Origin: Guillardia theta CCMP2712
Lineage: Eukaryota > Cryptophyceae > Pyrenomonadales > Geminigeraceae
Direction of reading: 5' to 3'
Assembly: GCF_000315625.1 (NCBI RefSeq)
Contig: NW_005434670.1
Coordinates: 1,206,793 to 1,270,792 of the forward strand
Length of the DNA: 64,000 nt
Part shown: positions 1-10,774 of the stretch, in pieces
Layout: every line of letters begins with the position of its first letter
Numbering within the stretch: the stretch's first letter is position 1
Position numbers and translations under genes: made by a program
Notes under the pieces: model-generated
The model's input: only the letters and a program-made list of their open reading frames with translations
The model's database searches: none
What the model was told of the DNA's origin: nothing

Positions 1-8
1 AGAGAGAC

Positions 9-59
<51 letters not shown>

Positions 60-60
60 A
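1..60. repeat. (AG)n dinucleotide microsatellite
   Basis: A nearly pure AG dinucleotide run with a few ACAG interruptions fills the left edge of the window, about 85 bp before the first gene's start codon. It probably lies in the promoter or 5' UTR of the transporter gene. Confidence 0.9.
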
Positions 61-142
61 AGTAAGGGGACGAGGATGTGGGAGTAGTACTAGAAGCAGG
101 GAAGGACTTAAAAAAAGAAATGATGAAGTGAGTTTTCATATC

Positions 143-1936
143 ATGAGCTATCTGATTGACCTGGCGCAGGCACCAACGATGGCTCTCGGCGAAGATAAAA
201 AGCTTTATGATGGATTCTTCAGCATTCTGGCGAAGATCCAGAAAAATCCATTCCAATTCATGCTGGCTGTTTGGTTAGTCATGTGCGTTGGAGCGTGCAA
301 CAAGTTTTTCCTTTTCCCGATGCCATGGATTGCCGGCCAGTCAGAATGCAGGAAAGAAGTGCTGAGCCCCCCGTTCAAGTCGACTTCGGTCGCATCTGGA
401 ACGTTCACCTACACTCCAGCTGCATGGATCCAGGTGAAAAACAATTGCACGGAGAAAGCAGAAGTCTTCACGTTTGTCACCGAGAAATTCACCTTGACCA
501 CGTCAAACTTCGTCTTCTTCGGCATCACCAAGGCCATATTCAATTTCACAGTAGGCGTGCTCTCTGATATCTTTGGTCGCAAGTGGGCTGTTGTGATTGG
601 TTGGGTGCTTTCCTTGCCCATGCCTTTCATGGTTCTGTACGCGAATGACTGGTGGACTGTCGCGACAGCCAACATTTTCCTTGGCATTCAACAAGCGTTG
701 GTTTGGAGTGCAACTATCTTCATCATGATCGACTATCTCGGCCAGGAGCACTCGGGCACGGCTGTTGGGATCAATGAGACTATCGGATACACGGTGATCG
801 CCATCGTGACTGAGATAGCTGCAGCCATTCTCGACGAGCACCATCCTCGTCGCGAGAATTACTATGTCGTCCTCGCTATCATCGGCTCCAGCATTGTGAT
901 CTCAACCTTGTTTCTCAAGGAGTCCAAACCCTTGGCAGTAGATGAAGAATCTAAAATCACGGGCCGATCCAAGGAAACCATCGAGAAATCCAAAGAGACC
1001 TCGCTAGTGTGGCCCAGCGGCAGAAAGACCCAGGTGGAGGTTGCAAGGAGCGCGTTCATCTACACAAGCTTCATCAACATGTCGCTTGTCTCCATCTGTT
1101 TTGCCGGCCTCATGGTCAACTTCATCACCGGGTTTGTGTGGGGCCTCTTCACCAAGTGGATGAAGAATGGCCAGGCGAACCGCTGGAAGCCTCTCAGCAA
1201 GGGTGACATCGCCAACATCGTTCTCTGCTACGGTCTCTTCAAGGGAGTCTTGCAATTTATCTTTGGCTTCATCGGCGACAGGTACGGCAGGAAGTTTGTC
1301 ATCATCTTCGGCCAACTGTTCAATGTCCTCGGACTCGTCGTCTTTGTTGGCACTGGCCTGGACGAGAACGACCCGAGGGTTGGCTTCTTCTTTGGCGCCA
1401 TCTTCCTCGGCCTTGGTACCGCCATGATGTATGCCAACAATCTCGCTGCGGTTTGCGACCATAGCGACCCGTCCTGGAGGTCGTCTGCCTTGGGAGCTTA
1501 CAGGTGAGTCGTATCAGCCCTCCACTCTCCTCTGTTCACGAAAGGTGTCAGATTTTGGAGGGACCTTGGCTATGCTATTGGAGCTCTAGTCACAGGCTCT
1601 GTAGCTGACTGGATTGGTATCCCTTGGAGCGTCGGTGTGACTGCGATTCTCGTCGCTCTATCTGCAGTGCTGCTCCTCATCTGCTATAAGGAAGTGCCTG
1701 CTGGAGGGGTTGTCGAGGTGAGCTCGCTTTCAATCAAACCGTCCGAGACCTGAACTCATCTGCTACTGCAGGTCTCAGCGGATACCAAGCTGAGCACGGA
1801 GGGAGACGTGGGTCTCAAAGCTCAGATGACTCCTTCCGGCTCGCAGATGCTGCTGATGGGAGGGCTGGACGTGGCACCTCCGATGGTTTTCTTCCCGCCT
1901 CCTCCTCAGCCTTTCCCCACCATGGGGATGGCCTGA
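143..1936 (+). CDS. Major facilitator superfamily transporter, 3 exons
   Basis: Predicted plasma- or organelle-membrane MFS transporter of 563 aa; substrate unknown. Exons are 143-1503, 1552-1717 and 1772-1936. The introns (48 and 54 nt) are GT-AG and the frame stays open across both joins. The signature MFS loop appears twice: GVLSDIFGRKWAV after the second helix of the N-half and GFIGDRYGRKFVI at the matching place in the C-half. About 12 hydrophobic helices are visible, with a charged central loop (about residues 262-300, rich in K, E and S) between halves. Between TM1 and TM2 lies a roughly 75-residue extracytosolic loop with cysteines and possible N-glycosylation sites. Exon 2 carries the last helices. 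Exon 3 is a Met/Pro-rich cytosolic tail ending in PTMGMA. I start at the first in-frame ATG (143); a second ATG at 179 is an alternative. Family is secure, substrate class is not. Confidence 0.85.
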
Positions 1937-2498
1937 GTCATCCGAATCACCCGGCCGGGTTCGGCTGAAAAGGCCCCGGCAGGCTGGCGCAGGCGGCGAG
2001 GCTGCCAGCGCGTCAAAGAAGAAAGGAGGTTGCAAGTTGGTCAGTGTTGCTGAGTTGGGAACAAAACTTTCCACTTGGTCATTCTTAAGCGGCTTCCATG
2101 CGTGCTATCTCTCAAAGCACCTAATAACCGTCTTATCAGCTCTCCCAGCCTCAATCATGCTTCACCGGCCGGGCCCGCCGGCCCCCGCCGGCCCCCGGCT
2201 CGGGCTGGCGGGCCCGCCCGGCCGGGGGCCCGGGGCGAGACTTCAAAAGGCTACTAGCCCTTCAACAAGGACTACCCCACCCCCTTCCATGAAAAAGTCC
2301 CCACGAGCCTGCCTCTGCAAGCAACAATCCTTTATAATATTCACATTATATATAATTGATCATAAAGTTGTTTGTTATATCAAAATTGCAATTGACAGAT
2401 ATAGTATAACTTCATAAATTTGATGAATTTATGAAGTTATATAAGCGCTGTTAAACGACATAAGCAAGAAAAGGTCCTCAAGCTTGCTCTCGACCAGC
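1937..2498. other. Intergenic, with GC-rich island at about 2160-2240
   Basis: No gene is seen between the transporter stop and the ferredoxin start. An 80-bp block of G and C only, made of overlapping GGCC, GCCGGGCC and CCCCGG units, sits at about 2160-2240. It abruptly gives way to AT-rich sequence with a short inverted repeat around 2407-2440 (ATAACTTCATAAATT / TTTATGAAGTTAT). The island resembles others in this window at about 7225, 8500, 47750 and 52100. Confidence 0.6.
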
Positions 2499-3096
2499 AT
2501 GCTCTCCACAACCGCAAGTTTGCGCCTCGCAGCGCGACGAGCATGCGCATTTGGCTCCTCCTCCTCCCGGACATCTCAAAGACGTGTTTCTTCCTCATGC
2601 CTTGGCTGGGTCATTTCTCAAGGAAGGCCTGCTGTGTCGTCGGAGTTGGGTTCTCGTGCATATCCTGCCTCCTTTCATCGTTTGTCGCAAGGGGCTAGGA
2701 GCTTGTCTTCCCCTGGCAAAGTTTCTTTCACCATCATCGATCCTCTTGAAGCCCCTGAAGGAAAGAAAATTGAAGCCAACATTGGAGATTCGATTCTTGA
2801 CATTGCACAGAAGAATGATCTGTCGCTGGAGGGAGCATGCGAGGGAACCTTAGCTTGCAGCACATGCCATTGCATCCTTCCCAGCGATTTGTTCCAAGAG
2901 ATTACGCAACCATCTGAAGAAGAGCTTGACTTGCTTGACATCACTGTTGGGCTGACGGAAACGTGAGTGCGAAACGAAGCCCCTTTCATCCTAGTAAAAT
3001 GTTTTCAGGTCAAGGCTAGGTTGCCAAGTCAAAGTTGACGAAAGGTTCGAAGGCAAGACCATCAACCTGCCTAATGAATTTCATAACTTCCAATGA
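2499..3096 (+). CDS. Mitochondrial adrenodoxin-type [2Fe-2S] ferredoxin
   Basis: Electron carrier of the adrenodoxin/Yah1 class, 183 aa, expected to pass electrons from ferredoxin reductase to Fe-S cluster assembly in the mitochondrial matrix. Exons are 2499-2962 and 3009-3096, joined by a 46-nt GT-AG intron inside a Thr codon. The N-terminal 70 residues are rich in Arg, Ser and Ala with no acidic residues at the start, as in a mitochondrial presequence. The ferredoxin fold follows (about residues 78-183). Three cluster cysteines are in GACEGTLACSTC (C-x5-C-x2-C). The fourth follows the splice junction in SRLGC. The preceding LDLLDITVGLTET and the C-terminal region beginning VKVDERFEGK are typical of the mitochondrial rather than plant-type family. 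I chose ATG 2499 because it opens the targeting peptide. Confident family call. Confidence 0.92.
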
Positions 3097-3480
3097 GAAA
3101 GCTGATGATGTCAAGGTCCGATAAGCTTTCCTGCCTCCTAAGATCCCGCTTGCTGGTTGTTTGCCTGGCCAATATATGCTCCAGCATTTCTCTTGGTTTC
3201 GTCATACTGGACGTGCATCGGTGCATTTCTTTACAGCAATGGTTGCACCGACAATAAAATATTTTGCCTGTCACGCGTCTGAAGCTTGCAGCTCACAGAC
3301 TGAAAATCTCGAAACTTGATCAGTGAGGCGAGACTGAGGCAGAATCAGGTTGATTCGTGAGGTCTCATTGTAACATAATATTCCCAGACTACATGCATTC
3401 CCCAGGATATCCTTTAATCATTGTGTTCTACGTCAATAGATTTTGATGGCCGGGTAAGATGATGAGCTTGTACTACATGT
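3097..3480. other. Intergenic spacer between convergent genes
   Basis: About 380 bp between the ferredoxin stop and the stop of the next gene on the minus strand. I see no coding signal; it should hold both 3' ends. Confidence 0.5.
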
Positions 3481-4375
3481 TCACTCCGCTGCCGTCTGCT
3501 GTGCTGGCTCTTCAGCCTTTTCTTGCTCCACCTTGTCCAAACCCATTCAGAAAGCATAAAAGAGTACTTCGGAAGATCTACTTTGACTCCGTCTTGGTTG
3601 GAATCAGCAGTTGGAGCTCCTTGCGCTGAAGTCTCTGGTACAGTCTTTGCTTCCTCCGTAGAAATTACACTCGCAGCTTCCTGCATTGCCTTCAGTGCGC
3701 AAGTTGGCTTATTGAGACTTCTTGCATCACCTCGTTTGCAGTATCAGTCTCAACAGATTTCTCTTGCTCCTGTCTCTTTGAATTCATCAATTCACAGAAG
3801 CTCAGTCCGTGCTCAACAGTCAGTTGAAAGCATCGAGTTTCACCGCTTCTGCTTGGGCTCGTACAGTTGCCTCTGACTCCTGCAGAAAACATCACTCACT
3901 GCATAGAGGATCTTCATGCTCAAACCTCTTGCTTTCGAAGGTCTTCCTCGTTCACCTACATCCACCGACCCAGTCATAACGAAAACTTCGCCTGATCAGC
4001 GAAACCTTTTCCACCTTCTGGGCTGTCTCTTCTGTTTCCAGTTTGGCAGCAATGGGCTGAAATATGGTGAGTTAGTTCCCTCAAGAGCCGAACTGGTGAA
4101 CATCTCACAGCGGCTGGCTTCACAGTGCGGAGCAAGTAATTCCAGAGCTTTCCCAAAGGGCGGAAGACATACTTCATGCAAACAGCCAGAGGAGGAAAGC
4201 GCAACGAAAGCTCTTCGAATCGCTTCGAAATCTGATCGGAGATTTTGATCCATTTTTGGATCATGCTGCCCTTGCAGCATTTCACACCCTCCTCTTCTGA
4301 AGCCGCACTGTTGGGCATGAGAACCAAAAGAAGAAGCGCTGCGAAGAGCAGAAACTTGGCGCTCATTGTGGACAT
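3481..4375 (-). CDS. Signal-peptide protein with charged coiled-coil tail, 7 exons
   Basis: Unrecognised family, predicted 193 aa, likely enters the secretory pathway. It starts at ATG 4375 (MSTMSAK), followed by a classical signal peptide, FLLFAALLLLVLMPNSAAS. Next comes a helical stretch with EEEGVKCCKGSMIQKW and a cluster of basic and aromatic residues. The rest is acidic, Gln/Glu/Ala-rich and probably coiled coil, ending EEPAQQTAAE. Exons on the minus strand are 4375-4109, 4056-4006, 3955-3926, 3879-3844, 3769-3731, 3689-3582 and 3531-3481. Every exon length is a multiple of three and every intron (41-74 nt) is phase 0 and GT-AG, so any exon could be skipped without losing frame. The splice model rests on frame and consensus only. 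An upstream non-coding exon is possible. Function unknown. Confidence 0.6.
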
Positions 4376-4597
4376 CGCTGCTGCCGAGATCCTGGAAAAA
4401 GGAAGAGGAGCAGGTCATTGTGCCATTGGCTCTTGATGTGGCAGGGAAAAAGCAGAGATACATTCAATCACTCGTATCTTGCGTTCTTCTACTTTTCATG
4501 TCATCTTCTGGCTCTACGTCTTACACATACACCTCTTATTCATATACCTGTCCCACTCAAAGGGCTACTGTGCGCCTTCTGTTGCTCTTGCCTTGGA

Positions 4598-4630
<33 letters not shown>

Positions 4631-4668
4631 CCTCCTCCTCCTCCTCCTCCTCCTCCTCCTCCTGCTCC
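4598..4668. repeat. (TGCTCC)n / (TCC)n compound microsatellite
   Basis: Four to five TGCTCC hexamers run into about twelve TCC trinucleotides. It lies some 220 bp upstream of the minus-strand signal-peptide gene. The same hexamer, read on the other strand as GGAGCA, recurs as coding sequence at 40519-40572. Confidence 0.9.
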
Positions 4669-5790
4669 CGCATGTGTTCTCCTATCCTTTCTCATCAGTG
4701 ATTCTTCCTCTCCTTCTCCTGCTCTTTCTGCTCCAATGGCTCCCTTGCTTTCCGTAAAAACCCCATGCACATTGGCGGGCACTTCAGGCTGCTACGTTTG
4801 AGAAAATCGTGCAGGTAGGGTGACATACCCCACCCCTGATAGATCAATTCAATGACCCTATTTATCTAAGTAATCTCCTGAAACCTTACCCACCCCCCAT
4901 TACCGCGTCTCAAAATTCTTTTCAGGAGACATCGAACTTGTTGAAGCTACAAGACAGGTCGCAAGGACCATATGGAAGGGGAGGAAGGGAAGTAGCGGGC
5001 AACGTCGAGGCCGAAGAGATGGAATGGGAGATCGAGAGCAGCGACCGGGTAGATGGAGCAGTAAGGGGAAGACAGAATAAATGTAGGAAAGCGAGGAGAA
5101 GCACCACATGGACATGCACTGAACTTGACATGAACAAAGATTCGAGGATAGTGAAAGAAAGGAGGGTTGAGGGTGATGAGGACGAGATCAAGAATTGATC
5201 TTGTATCCATTCGAAACCACGGGGACAGACTAAATCAACTCACATCGTCATGGTTTTCATGCCTTTGATTTTTCGAATGTAACAGAGTTGTAGGGAAGTG
5301 TACAGAGAAGAGGGAAGAAAGATGATCTCATGAAATCTGTTTTACACTGGTGAGACTTGACCATCAGTCACATGCCGTCAACACCATAAACGCTGAATTT
5401 TCGTAATCGATCCATGATTAATCAACATATAGTTATCTCATCTAGGTTTTGGTTATCACTTCAGATAAAACTTTCGGAAGGATGCTGCATAACTTTTCCT
5501 GTCCAATGTACCTCAGCCAATCAACCAGTTCTTGAATTTTAACCTCTCTGTGCGGGACCTTTCTCCTTCCAATCGGTATGCTTCTCATCTTTTCAACCGG
5601 AGAAGGTCATATCCTTGTGCTTCGCTCCAGCAATCGCCACAGCCTATCTTCCTCCACATCACGATGCCTTGTGCTCCTCAACACTCTGCTTCAGCACATC
5701 TGCACTCGCATCTTTCTCGAACCATCCTCTTCCTCCAATCATCTCTTTTCCAAGGCAGCTATAGACTTTTCTGTTTCCAGGCAATTACAT
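4669..5790. other. Intergenic with short TACCCC cluster
   Basis: No convincing gene. At about 4825-4905 there is a cluster of C runs (ATACCCCACCCC, CCCACCCCCC) resembling the intergenic clusters seen upstream of other genes in this window. The remaining sequence is unremarkable; 4900-5200 has short open frames on both strands that show no family features. Confidence 0.45.
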
Positions 5791-7114
5791 TCAAGCTGAT
5801 GGGGATCCCAAGGAAACGCTGCGAACTCCTTCAGCCTTTTGTGTAAATTGATAGAGAAATAGTACCATCTTGCTGGTGTCGTTGAACAATTCGAAGTTCT
5901 CCACCTGAGATCTGCCATCATCTTCTCCCGAACTTTTCTCCAACAATATCGATCTGACCTGCTCAACGTCTAAAAAACCCGCAGACCTGAGAAAGCTCTC
6001 GAGGATCCCCCGGTCGAAACCTACCTGACAGGACATCATGCACGAGTCTTCTCAATCCTACACACCTTGTGAAAGTCCCAGGCATCCATCTGCCCCCCGT
6101 AGATCATGCGCATCACTTGCCATCTGCAGCTATTCAGTTCTTGTCCTTTTCCACATGCTATACCTGACGGGGTTGACGCCGCTCGGAACAATGCTTTGAT
6201 CGTAGTAGGAGATGGCAGGAGGGTTGGCGAAGAGCGAGCAAAGGACGGAGAGGTCGGGTACACTACACTTAAAGCAGCCGCCAGGAACGAGGATTCTGAA
6301 CCAGAGGAAGGAAACAATCAGGTGAGAGAGGTAAGGGGCAAGCATGCTCATGGAAACGAAAAGGGCAGGAAGACTGTACCTGTGAACCTCCCTGAGAGCG
6401 GAGAGAAGTTGTCCACATGAATTGTACCCCAGGTGCTCGAAACAGTGGCTGGAGTAGACCTGGCAAGGATGAGCGAGCGGTGGCAGGGAGGTTGCAATCA
6501 AACTTCTTGCACTGTCGCACTGGGGATGAAAGACAAGTCTGTACAGGAGCCGACAATGTCCACGTTTGGTCCAGGCACTGTGTTGAGGATGCTCCATCCT
6601 TTGCGTTGCTCTACCCCTCCCACATGCAACCTAGTGATCCTTGGAGATCCTGTTGCATCCAGACTGCCTGCATGCTGAAGCAACAGAGCATGAGAGGCAA
6701 GCAAGGATACCTGCCTTCTCGTAGCACCTGAATCAACTTGTTCGAGACTTCGCCCCCTCCTTCTCTCGTTGGCTCTGATTCAACCTGAAGTTTGACCTTC
6801 CCCTCGAGATACTTCACTAGCAAATCCCCTGCAGCTCCTTCAGCACAGCAACCTCTGCCTCGACCGCCTGCGCCTCATGGCGCACACTTTCCTGCCTCTT
6901 CTGTATCATTGATCCATGACCTCAACATCTCCTCGCATGTTTGCAACCCCGCGACCTGCAAGATTAAAAGGAACTTCATCAAACTCTAACTCCAAATCCC
7001 TTCCAGCATCCAGCATGCAACCCTTTACAATCTTTCCCTTCATCCCTTCCCTCCTTCCGTCCCTTCCGTCCTTTCCGTCCCTTCCGTCACTCCCTTCCTC
7101 CTTACCCGCGCCAT
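5791..7114 (-). CDS. Class I SAM-dependent methyltransferase (COG4627-like)
   Basis: Predicted S-adenosylmethionine-dependent methyltransferase, substrate unknown. Well-resolved minus-strand exons are 6639-6504, 6459-6380, 6295-6164, 6123-6066 and 6024-5791, joined by GT-AG introns with matching phases. They read through motif I (RITRLHVGGVEQRKGWS), the acidic loop (GPNVDIVGSCTDLS), VYSSHCFEHLGY, and motif post-I/III (ALREVHRILVPGGCFKCS, VPDLSVLC). The lobe after that has RMIYGGQMDAWDFHK and VGFDRGILESFLRSAGF, typical of this family. Motif I has HVGG where most relatives have a GCG-type glycine loop. Upstream, coding sequence continues to at least 6711 (end of the exon carrying LIQVLREG) with a coiled-coil-like segment. 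A plausible start is ATG 7114 followed at once by a GT donor, but the first two or three exons are not closed. Family call is strong, the 5' model weak. Confidence 0.75.
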
Positions 7115-8032
7115 GGCAAGAAGATCAACCCCACGATGCTGCAGGGTTGCTTGCATTTTTGGTGGGTGGAACCACTTCCGACTTTAAAAAAGCGGATTGC
7201 TAACCCGCCTCAGAGGGGTGAACTTGTACTCACTGGTTGGTCGGACCCCGGCGGCGCCAGTGCGCGGCAGTGACTCAGGACCGTCGACTCGGCGGCGAGT
7301 CGCCGGCCGGGAGGCGGATTGCATGGGTTAATCCTGGACTATATCTGAATGATCAGTGAATCGTGTGCGTGAGCCTGTGAGCGAGTCACTGCGAGTGAGA
7401 TGATACAGTTTTTACTTGAAGCTTTACTCGAAGGTAAACTGAGTTACCCTGATATCATTCGCGTTAGCTTACAAGTTATGAGGCTTCATTAATGACTTAC
7501 GACTAGCCTGAGTTTCATGCCTTCATGCCTTGATTACATGATTCAGTGATTCATTACCACTCAGTGATCCGACAGGCCTTTCAATCATAATCGAAGCCAT
7601 GATCAACGATCGATTGATGTTGCCATTCTTCAAGTAGCTTTGCTTGTATGTGCGCAGGATGAGAGACGGGTTGATCTACCATGAGTGATGAGGCAGGGAA
7701 AAAAGCTTTTAGGGCGAAAACATTATTGTTTCTCAGATCCATCATCAGGTTTATTCCCCAGGTAAGTTTCTTTTGACTTAGATGCTATCATGCTTTGCAT
7801 CATCACAGCGTTGTCTCCTAGGTAGAATGACTGACGGATGGTAGAATCAGCAACAGGGGAGGAGAGGGAGGATGGTATAGGATCAACACTAATTGTTAAC
7901 ACTCCTCTACATGTTCAATAGCCCTCCCTTCCTTTGGATTTGTGTCAATGACCCGAGCATCTCGCATGTGAACAATGCTCTTTCACAGCATCGGTGATAA
8001 CATGGAGAAACATGTGCAGCACTTTAAGCCGT
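7115..8032. other. Intergenic, with GC island at about 7225-7320
   Basis: No gene seen. A GC-rich core (GGACCCCGGCGGCGCC, GAGTCGCCGGCCGGGAGG) at about 7225-7320 is followed by a stretch repeating GTGAGT/GAGTCACTG units and then AT-richer sequence with GGTAAACTGAGTTAC. The arrangement resembles the islands at about 8500-8790, 47740-47840 and 52100-52530. Confidence 0.5.
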
Positions 8033-8436
8033 TCATTCTTCTCCTGCCGTCGCCATGAGCCACACGAAAGCGGCCATGAAAGCTGCTGCAAGAACCACAA
8101 TGACGATGACGACAGTTATGCTAACCTGCAAGAGAATATCGAATCAGTGAGACACCAACAAGAGGAATCTTATCGCTCAAGCAAATTTGATATATGAACC
8201 AACTCACGGCAAGCCAAATAGCGGGCAACAGCAGGCCTATGTCACGGCAACAAGAATGTTAAAATCACCTTTGGCACAATCTCCTGCTTCCCAGCCTTGA
8301 GAGTTTTCCGCTCCTTCTTTCCTACCGAGTAGTTGAACTTTCCTGACTTCTCTTTGATCTGACGGTTCACATCGAAGCGCTTCTTGCTCCCCGTGTCCGG
8401 CGCTCGTACGCCACTGTCATTCGCTCTCCTCCCCAT
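8033..8436 (-). CDS. Small basic protein with C-terminal membrane anchor
   Basis: Unrecognised small protein of about 95 aa. ATG 8436 opens MGRRANDSGVRAPD. A Lys/Arg-rich region follows (KKRFDVNRQIKEKSGKF, VGKKERKTLKAGKQ), then a long hydrophobic segment, LLLPAIWLAVSITVVIVIV and onward, ending WLMATAGEE. This architecture, a basic cytosolic head and a C-terminal single-pass helix, suggests an ER or other endomembrane tail-anchored protein. It slightly resembles TRIQK/RAMP4-sized proteins, but I cannot assign it. A clear intron separates LLLPAIWLA from VSITVVIV (GT at about 8206, AG near 8122). The first intron, after QEIVPK, is not resolved: the obvious GT and AG bases give an intron of about 35 nt that is one base out of frame. 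Either a non-canonical site is used or the model is incomplete. Confidence 0.5.
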
Positions 8437-8439
8437 GGT

Positions 8440-8790
8440 TTTCCTCTGGCGCCGCCCCTCATCCCCACCTCGTGCTTGCCTGAGTTCCCTCTGGCCGGGC
8501 GCCGCGGCCGAGTTCCCTCAGTGGAGTTCCGACGAACCGGGTTCCAAGTTCCGAGCCTCGGAGGCTCCCGGCCCGCCTCGGAACCGAACGGTCTGTCCTG
8601 GAGTTCCTCCCCGGGAATCCGAAGGAGCTGCTCCAGGATCGGACTGAGTTCAACAGTTCCTCCGCCGGAGAGTCCCCGGAGTCCCGGAGTCACAGTTGTG
8701 ACGACGGTCACAATTCAAGTTGACGGTTCAAGGGCCGGGCCGTTCGACGTCCGTAGTAACCCGGCTAAGTAAACTTGAGTCGCCGTATCA
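8440..8790. repeat. GC-rich island
   Basis: About 350 bp of high GC just upstream of the small membrane-protein gene. It is rich in short inverted pieces such as GAGTTCC/GGAACC and GAGCCTCGGAGGCTC and contains AAGGGCCGGGCCGTTCGAC. It ends with AAGTAAACTTGAGTCGCC, a flank with counterparts beside other islands. No coding function is apparent. Confidence 0.45.
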
Positions 8791-8851
8791 AGCGAACACT
8801 TTTTTACACTACCACAGTGAAAACTAAATAGTGAAGCAGTCTACAAACGGA

Positions 8852-10212
8852 TCAAACTACTTCGAACTTCCCTGGAATTAATCCGTGCGGGAGAAATCGA
8901 GGATCGATAAAGGGATGGGACTTGAAGACAGACCTCCAGTGATCCTTCTGTTTGCTGGTCGGATCTTGTTTCTGCAACACGATCAAGACCTGTCAGCCCA
9001 ACTTTCAGCAACTTCATGTGTCAGGTTGGCTACTATCGAGAGCAAACAAGTTCGGCATCAGAAGCATTGGCAACCTTGTTTTTCTTGTCTTTTTTGTCAT
9101 GGTGCAAGATCCACGCAATCTACAACATGGTAAGCTCTGTCGAAATAACGAAAGTCTATGATACATCAGTGTGCGAGACAGGTTTTGTGAACTCGCCGGC
9201 CAAGAGAATCTGGTAGCACATGACCATCCACATGGCAGTATTGCAACAGATGTAAACCTTATTCTCGCCCATTCCTTTGTCAGAGACGCATAGACCGAGA
9301 GGCTTGCAGTCGACCACAATGTCCTTGGGTCTTGCGTCTGCTCGACATTCCAAGCATAGCTACAGCAGCCACAGCGTGTGAGCGATTACTAACTCCTCCT
9401 CCTCCCCCCTCCCTCCCATATGTTACTTGAATCTCTTGCGAGTTCTGACGCCAAATGTAACCAGGTCCACTGCCTCCATTCTGCACAGGTTCTTGTCTTG
9501 TCTCAAACTCGCCAGTTGTCCAACTAGCCAACGGGTTACTGACAATTCTGGCAGAAAGCTTTCAAACACCTCGAGGTCCCTTTACTGTTGAATATTCTGA
9601 CCCGAAATCTGTATCTTGTTGCCTGTACTGAGTCATCACATCATTGACATCACTGGATATAGAAGCACCTGGACAAGATCCTTGCAATCATATTTACATT
9701 CTTCCCCTCGATAAGACTCCTCCCACATCGCATCGAGTATGTCAGTGTTTGCATTCAAATCTTTGCAAATCTGTTTAACGATACTTCAAAACCATGAAAG
9801 CCGGTGGAGCTCGACAAACCTGGAGCTCATACATGTTTTCTATCCATCTGCATGCTTTCTGTGCTTCCCAATTTAAAATGATCCTATCACTTTGGGTTTG
9901 AATTATTGTGAATTTCACTCTCGTATTCGTTGGTGGGCTGACAAGCGTCTCATTGAAGAGCGTCTTATCAACCATTACGGCGAGAGAAACAAACTTAGAG
10001 AAGGCCCATTGAGCGATGCGGAAGAACGGCCCTTCCTTGCTTATCCTCCAATACTTCCTCAGAAGTTTCCTTCCTCTCTTGAACATCATGGCGGATCCTA
10101 TGAGGGTGATGAAGGTGCAGATGTGTGCATAGAAGAGGATGGATAGAAGCCGGGTCAGCGACTTCGGGTCCATGCCGAGCATGGCGCCAAGCCAGGTGAC
10201 CATGTCCGTCAT
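8852..10212 (-). CDS. Membrane protein with FN3 and NudC-like CS domains, 8 exons
   Basis: Predicted 329 aa. Minus-strand exons are 10212-9820, 9770-9669, 9622-9570, 9538-9427, 9359-9258, 9209-9165, 9119-9075 and 8989-8852, with compatible phases throughout. The N-terminal third has hydrophobic segments around LLSILFYAHICTFITLIGSA and FSKFVSLAVMV. A fibronectin type III-like unit follows (RIILNWEAQKACRWIENMYELQ, then TRYRFRVRIFNSKGTS). The C-terminal half matches the CS/NudC chaperone fold: GYIWRQNSQEIQ, RPKDIVVDCKPLGLCVS, ILLAGEFTKPV, DIAWILHHD, LIVLQKQDPTSKQKDHWRSV. CS domains normally act as Hsp90/dynein-related cochaperones, so a membrane-tethered chaperone adaptor is a reasonable inference. 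One intron (9569-9539) is only 31 nt. ATG 10212 is the first Met in a frame open further upstream, so the true start could lie in an earlier exon. Confidence 0.65.
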
Positions 10213-10774
10213 CGCTACTGCATCCTTCCAGAAAGTCTTCAGCTCCTTCAACAAAAAAACGCGAAAACAATAGAAATTTAGTGCATCAGTGCTATTGGAT
10301 GTGGGTCAGGACAATAAAGTGTCTTATATAATGATTTTAATATGTAGTTTGCTATTTTTAAACGGAGGGGCACGGATCATGTTCACCAGTCGCACCTCAA
10401 TCCTGTTCCCGTTTCATCCCTCAGCTCTGTCCTCTCTTCTCTCGCTGCCTACCTGATCTCCTCGCTCCCCTGCTGTCCTTCGCTACCTTTGTCAGCTCGA
10501 GTTGTAGTAACAGCAGCATCTTGAGCAGTTGTGCCTTCATGGGCATCCATTTGGTGCTGTTCTATGTGACCCGATTCTGATACCTTCACGTCTCACGTGC
10601 CTAGCAGAAAGATCAGCGCTTGATGCTCTTACTTGACCTGGTCGTGGTTCTGACTTGTGCCATCCAGGACCCTTCCACCATCTCCGCTGCATTCTCTCAC
10701 GTTCGTATCCTGTACGAGAGTGGAAGTGATTAGCTAAGAAGGATCGATAGGGTAAGATCATTGAAGTAGCCAAC
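10213..10774. other. Intergenic, probable divergent promoter region
   Basis: About 560 bp between the starts of two divergently transcribed genes. No coding signal; the centre is AT-rich (about 10260-10370) and is followed by pyrimidine-rich sequence. It should hold both promoters. Confidence 0.45.

Noticed and set aside
7185-7260. tRNA-Ser(GCT)-like anticodon arm (GCGGATTGCTAACCCGC)
   Set aside because: The stem is imperfect, no acceptor, D or T arms with GGTTCGAnnCC can be placed at the right distances, and the site lies at the edge of a GC island.
8367-8772. Arg/Gly/Pro-rich ORFs on both strands in the GC island
   Set aside because: High GC removes stop codons in every frame; no homology-like motif or codon bias supports translation.
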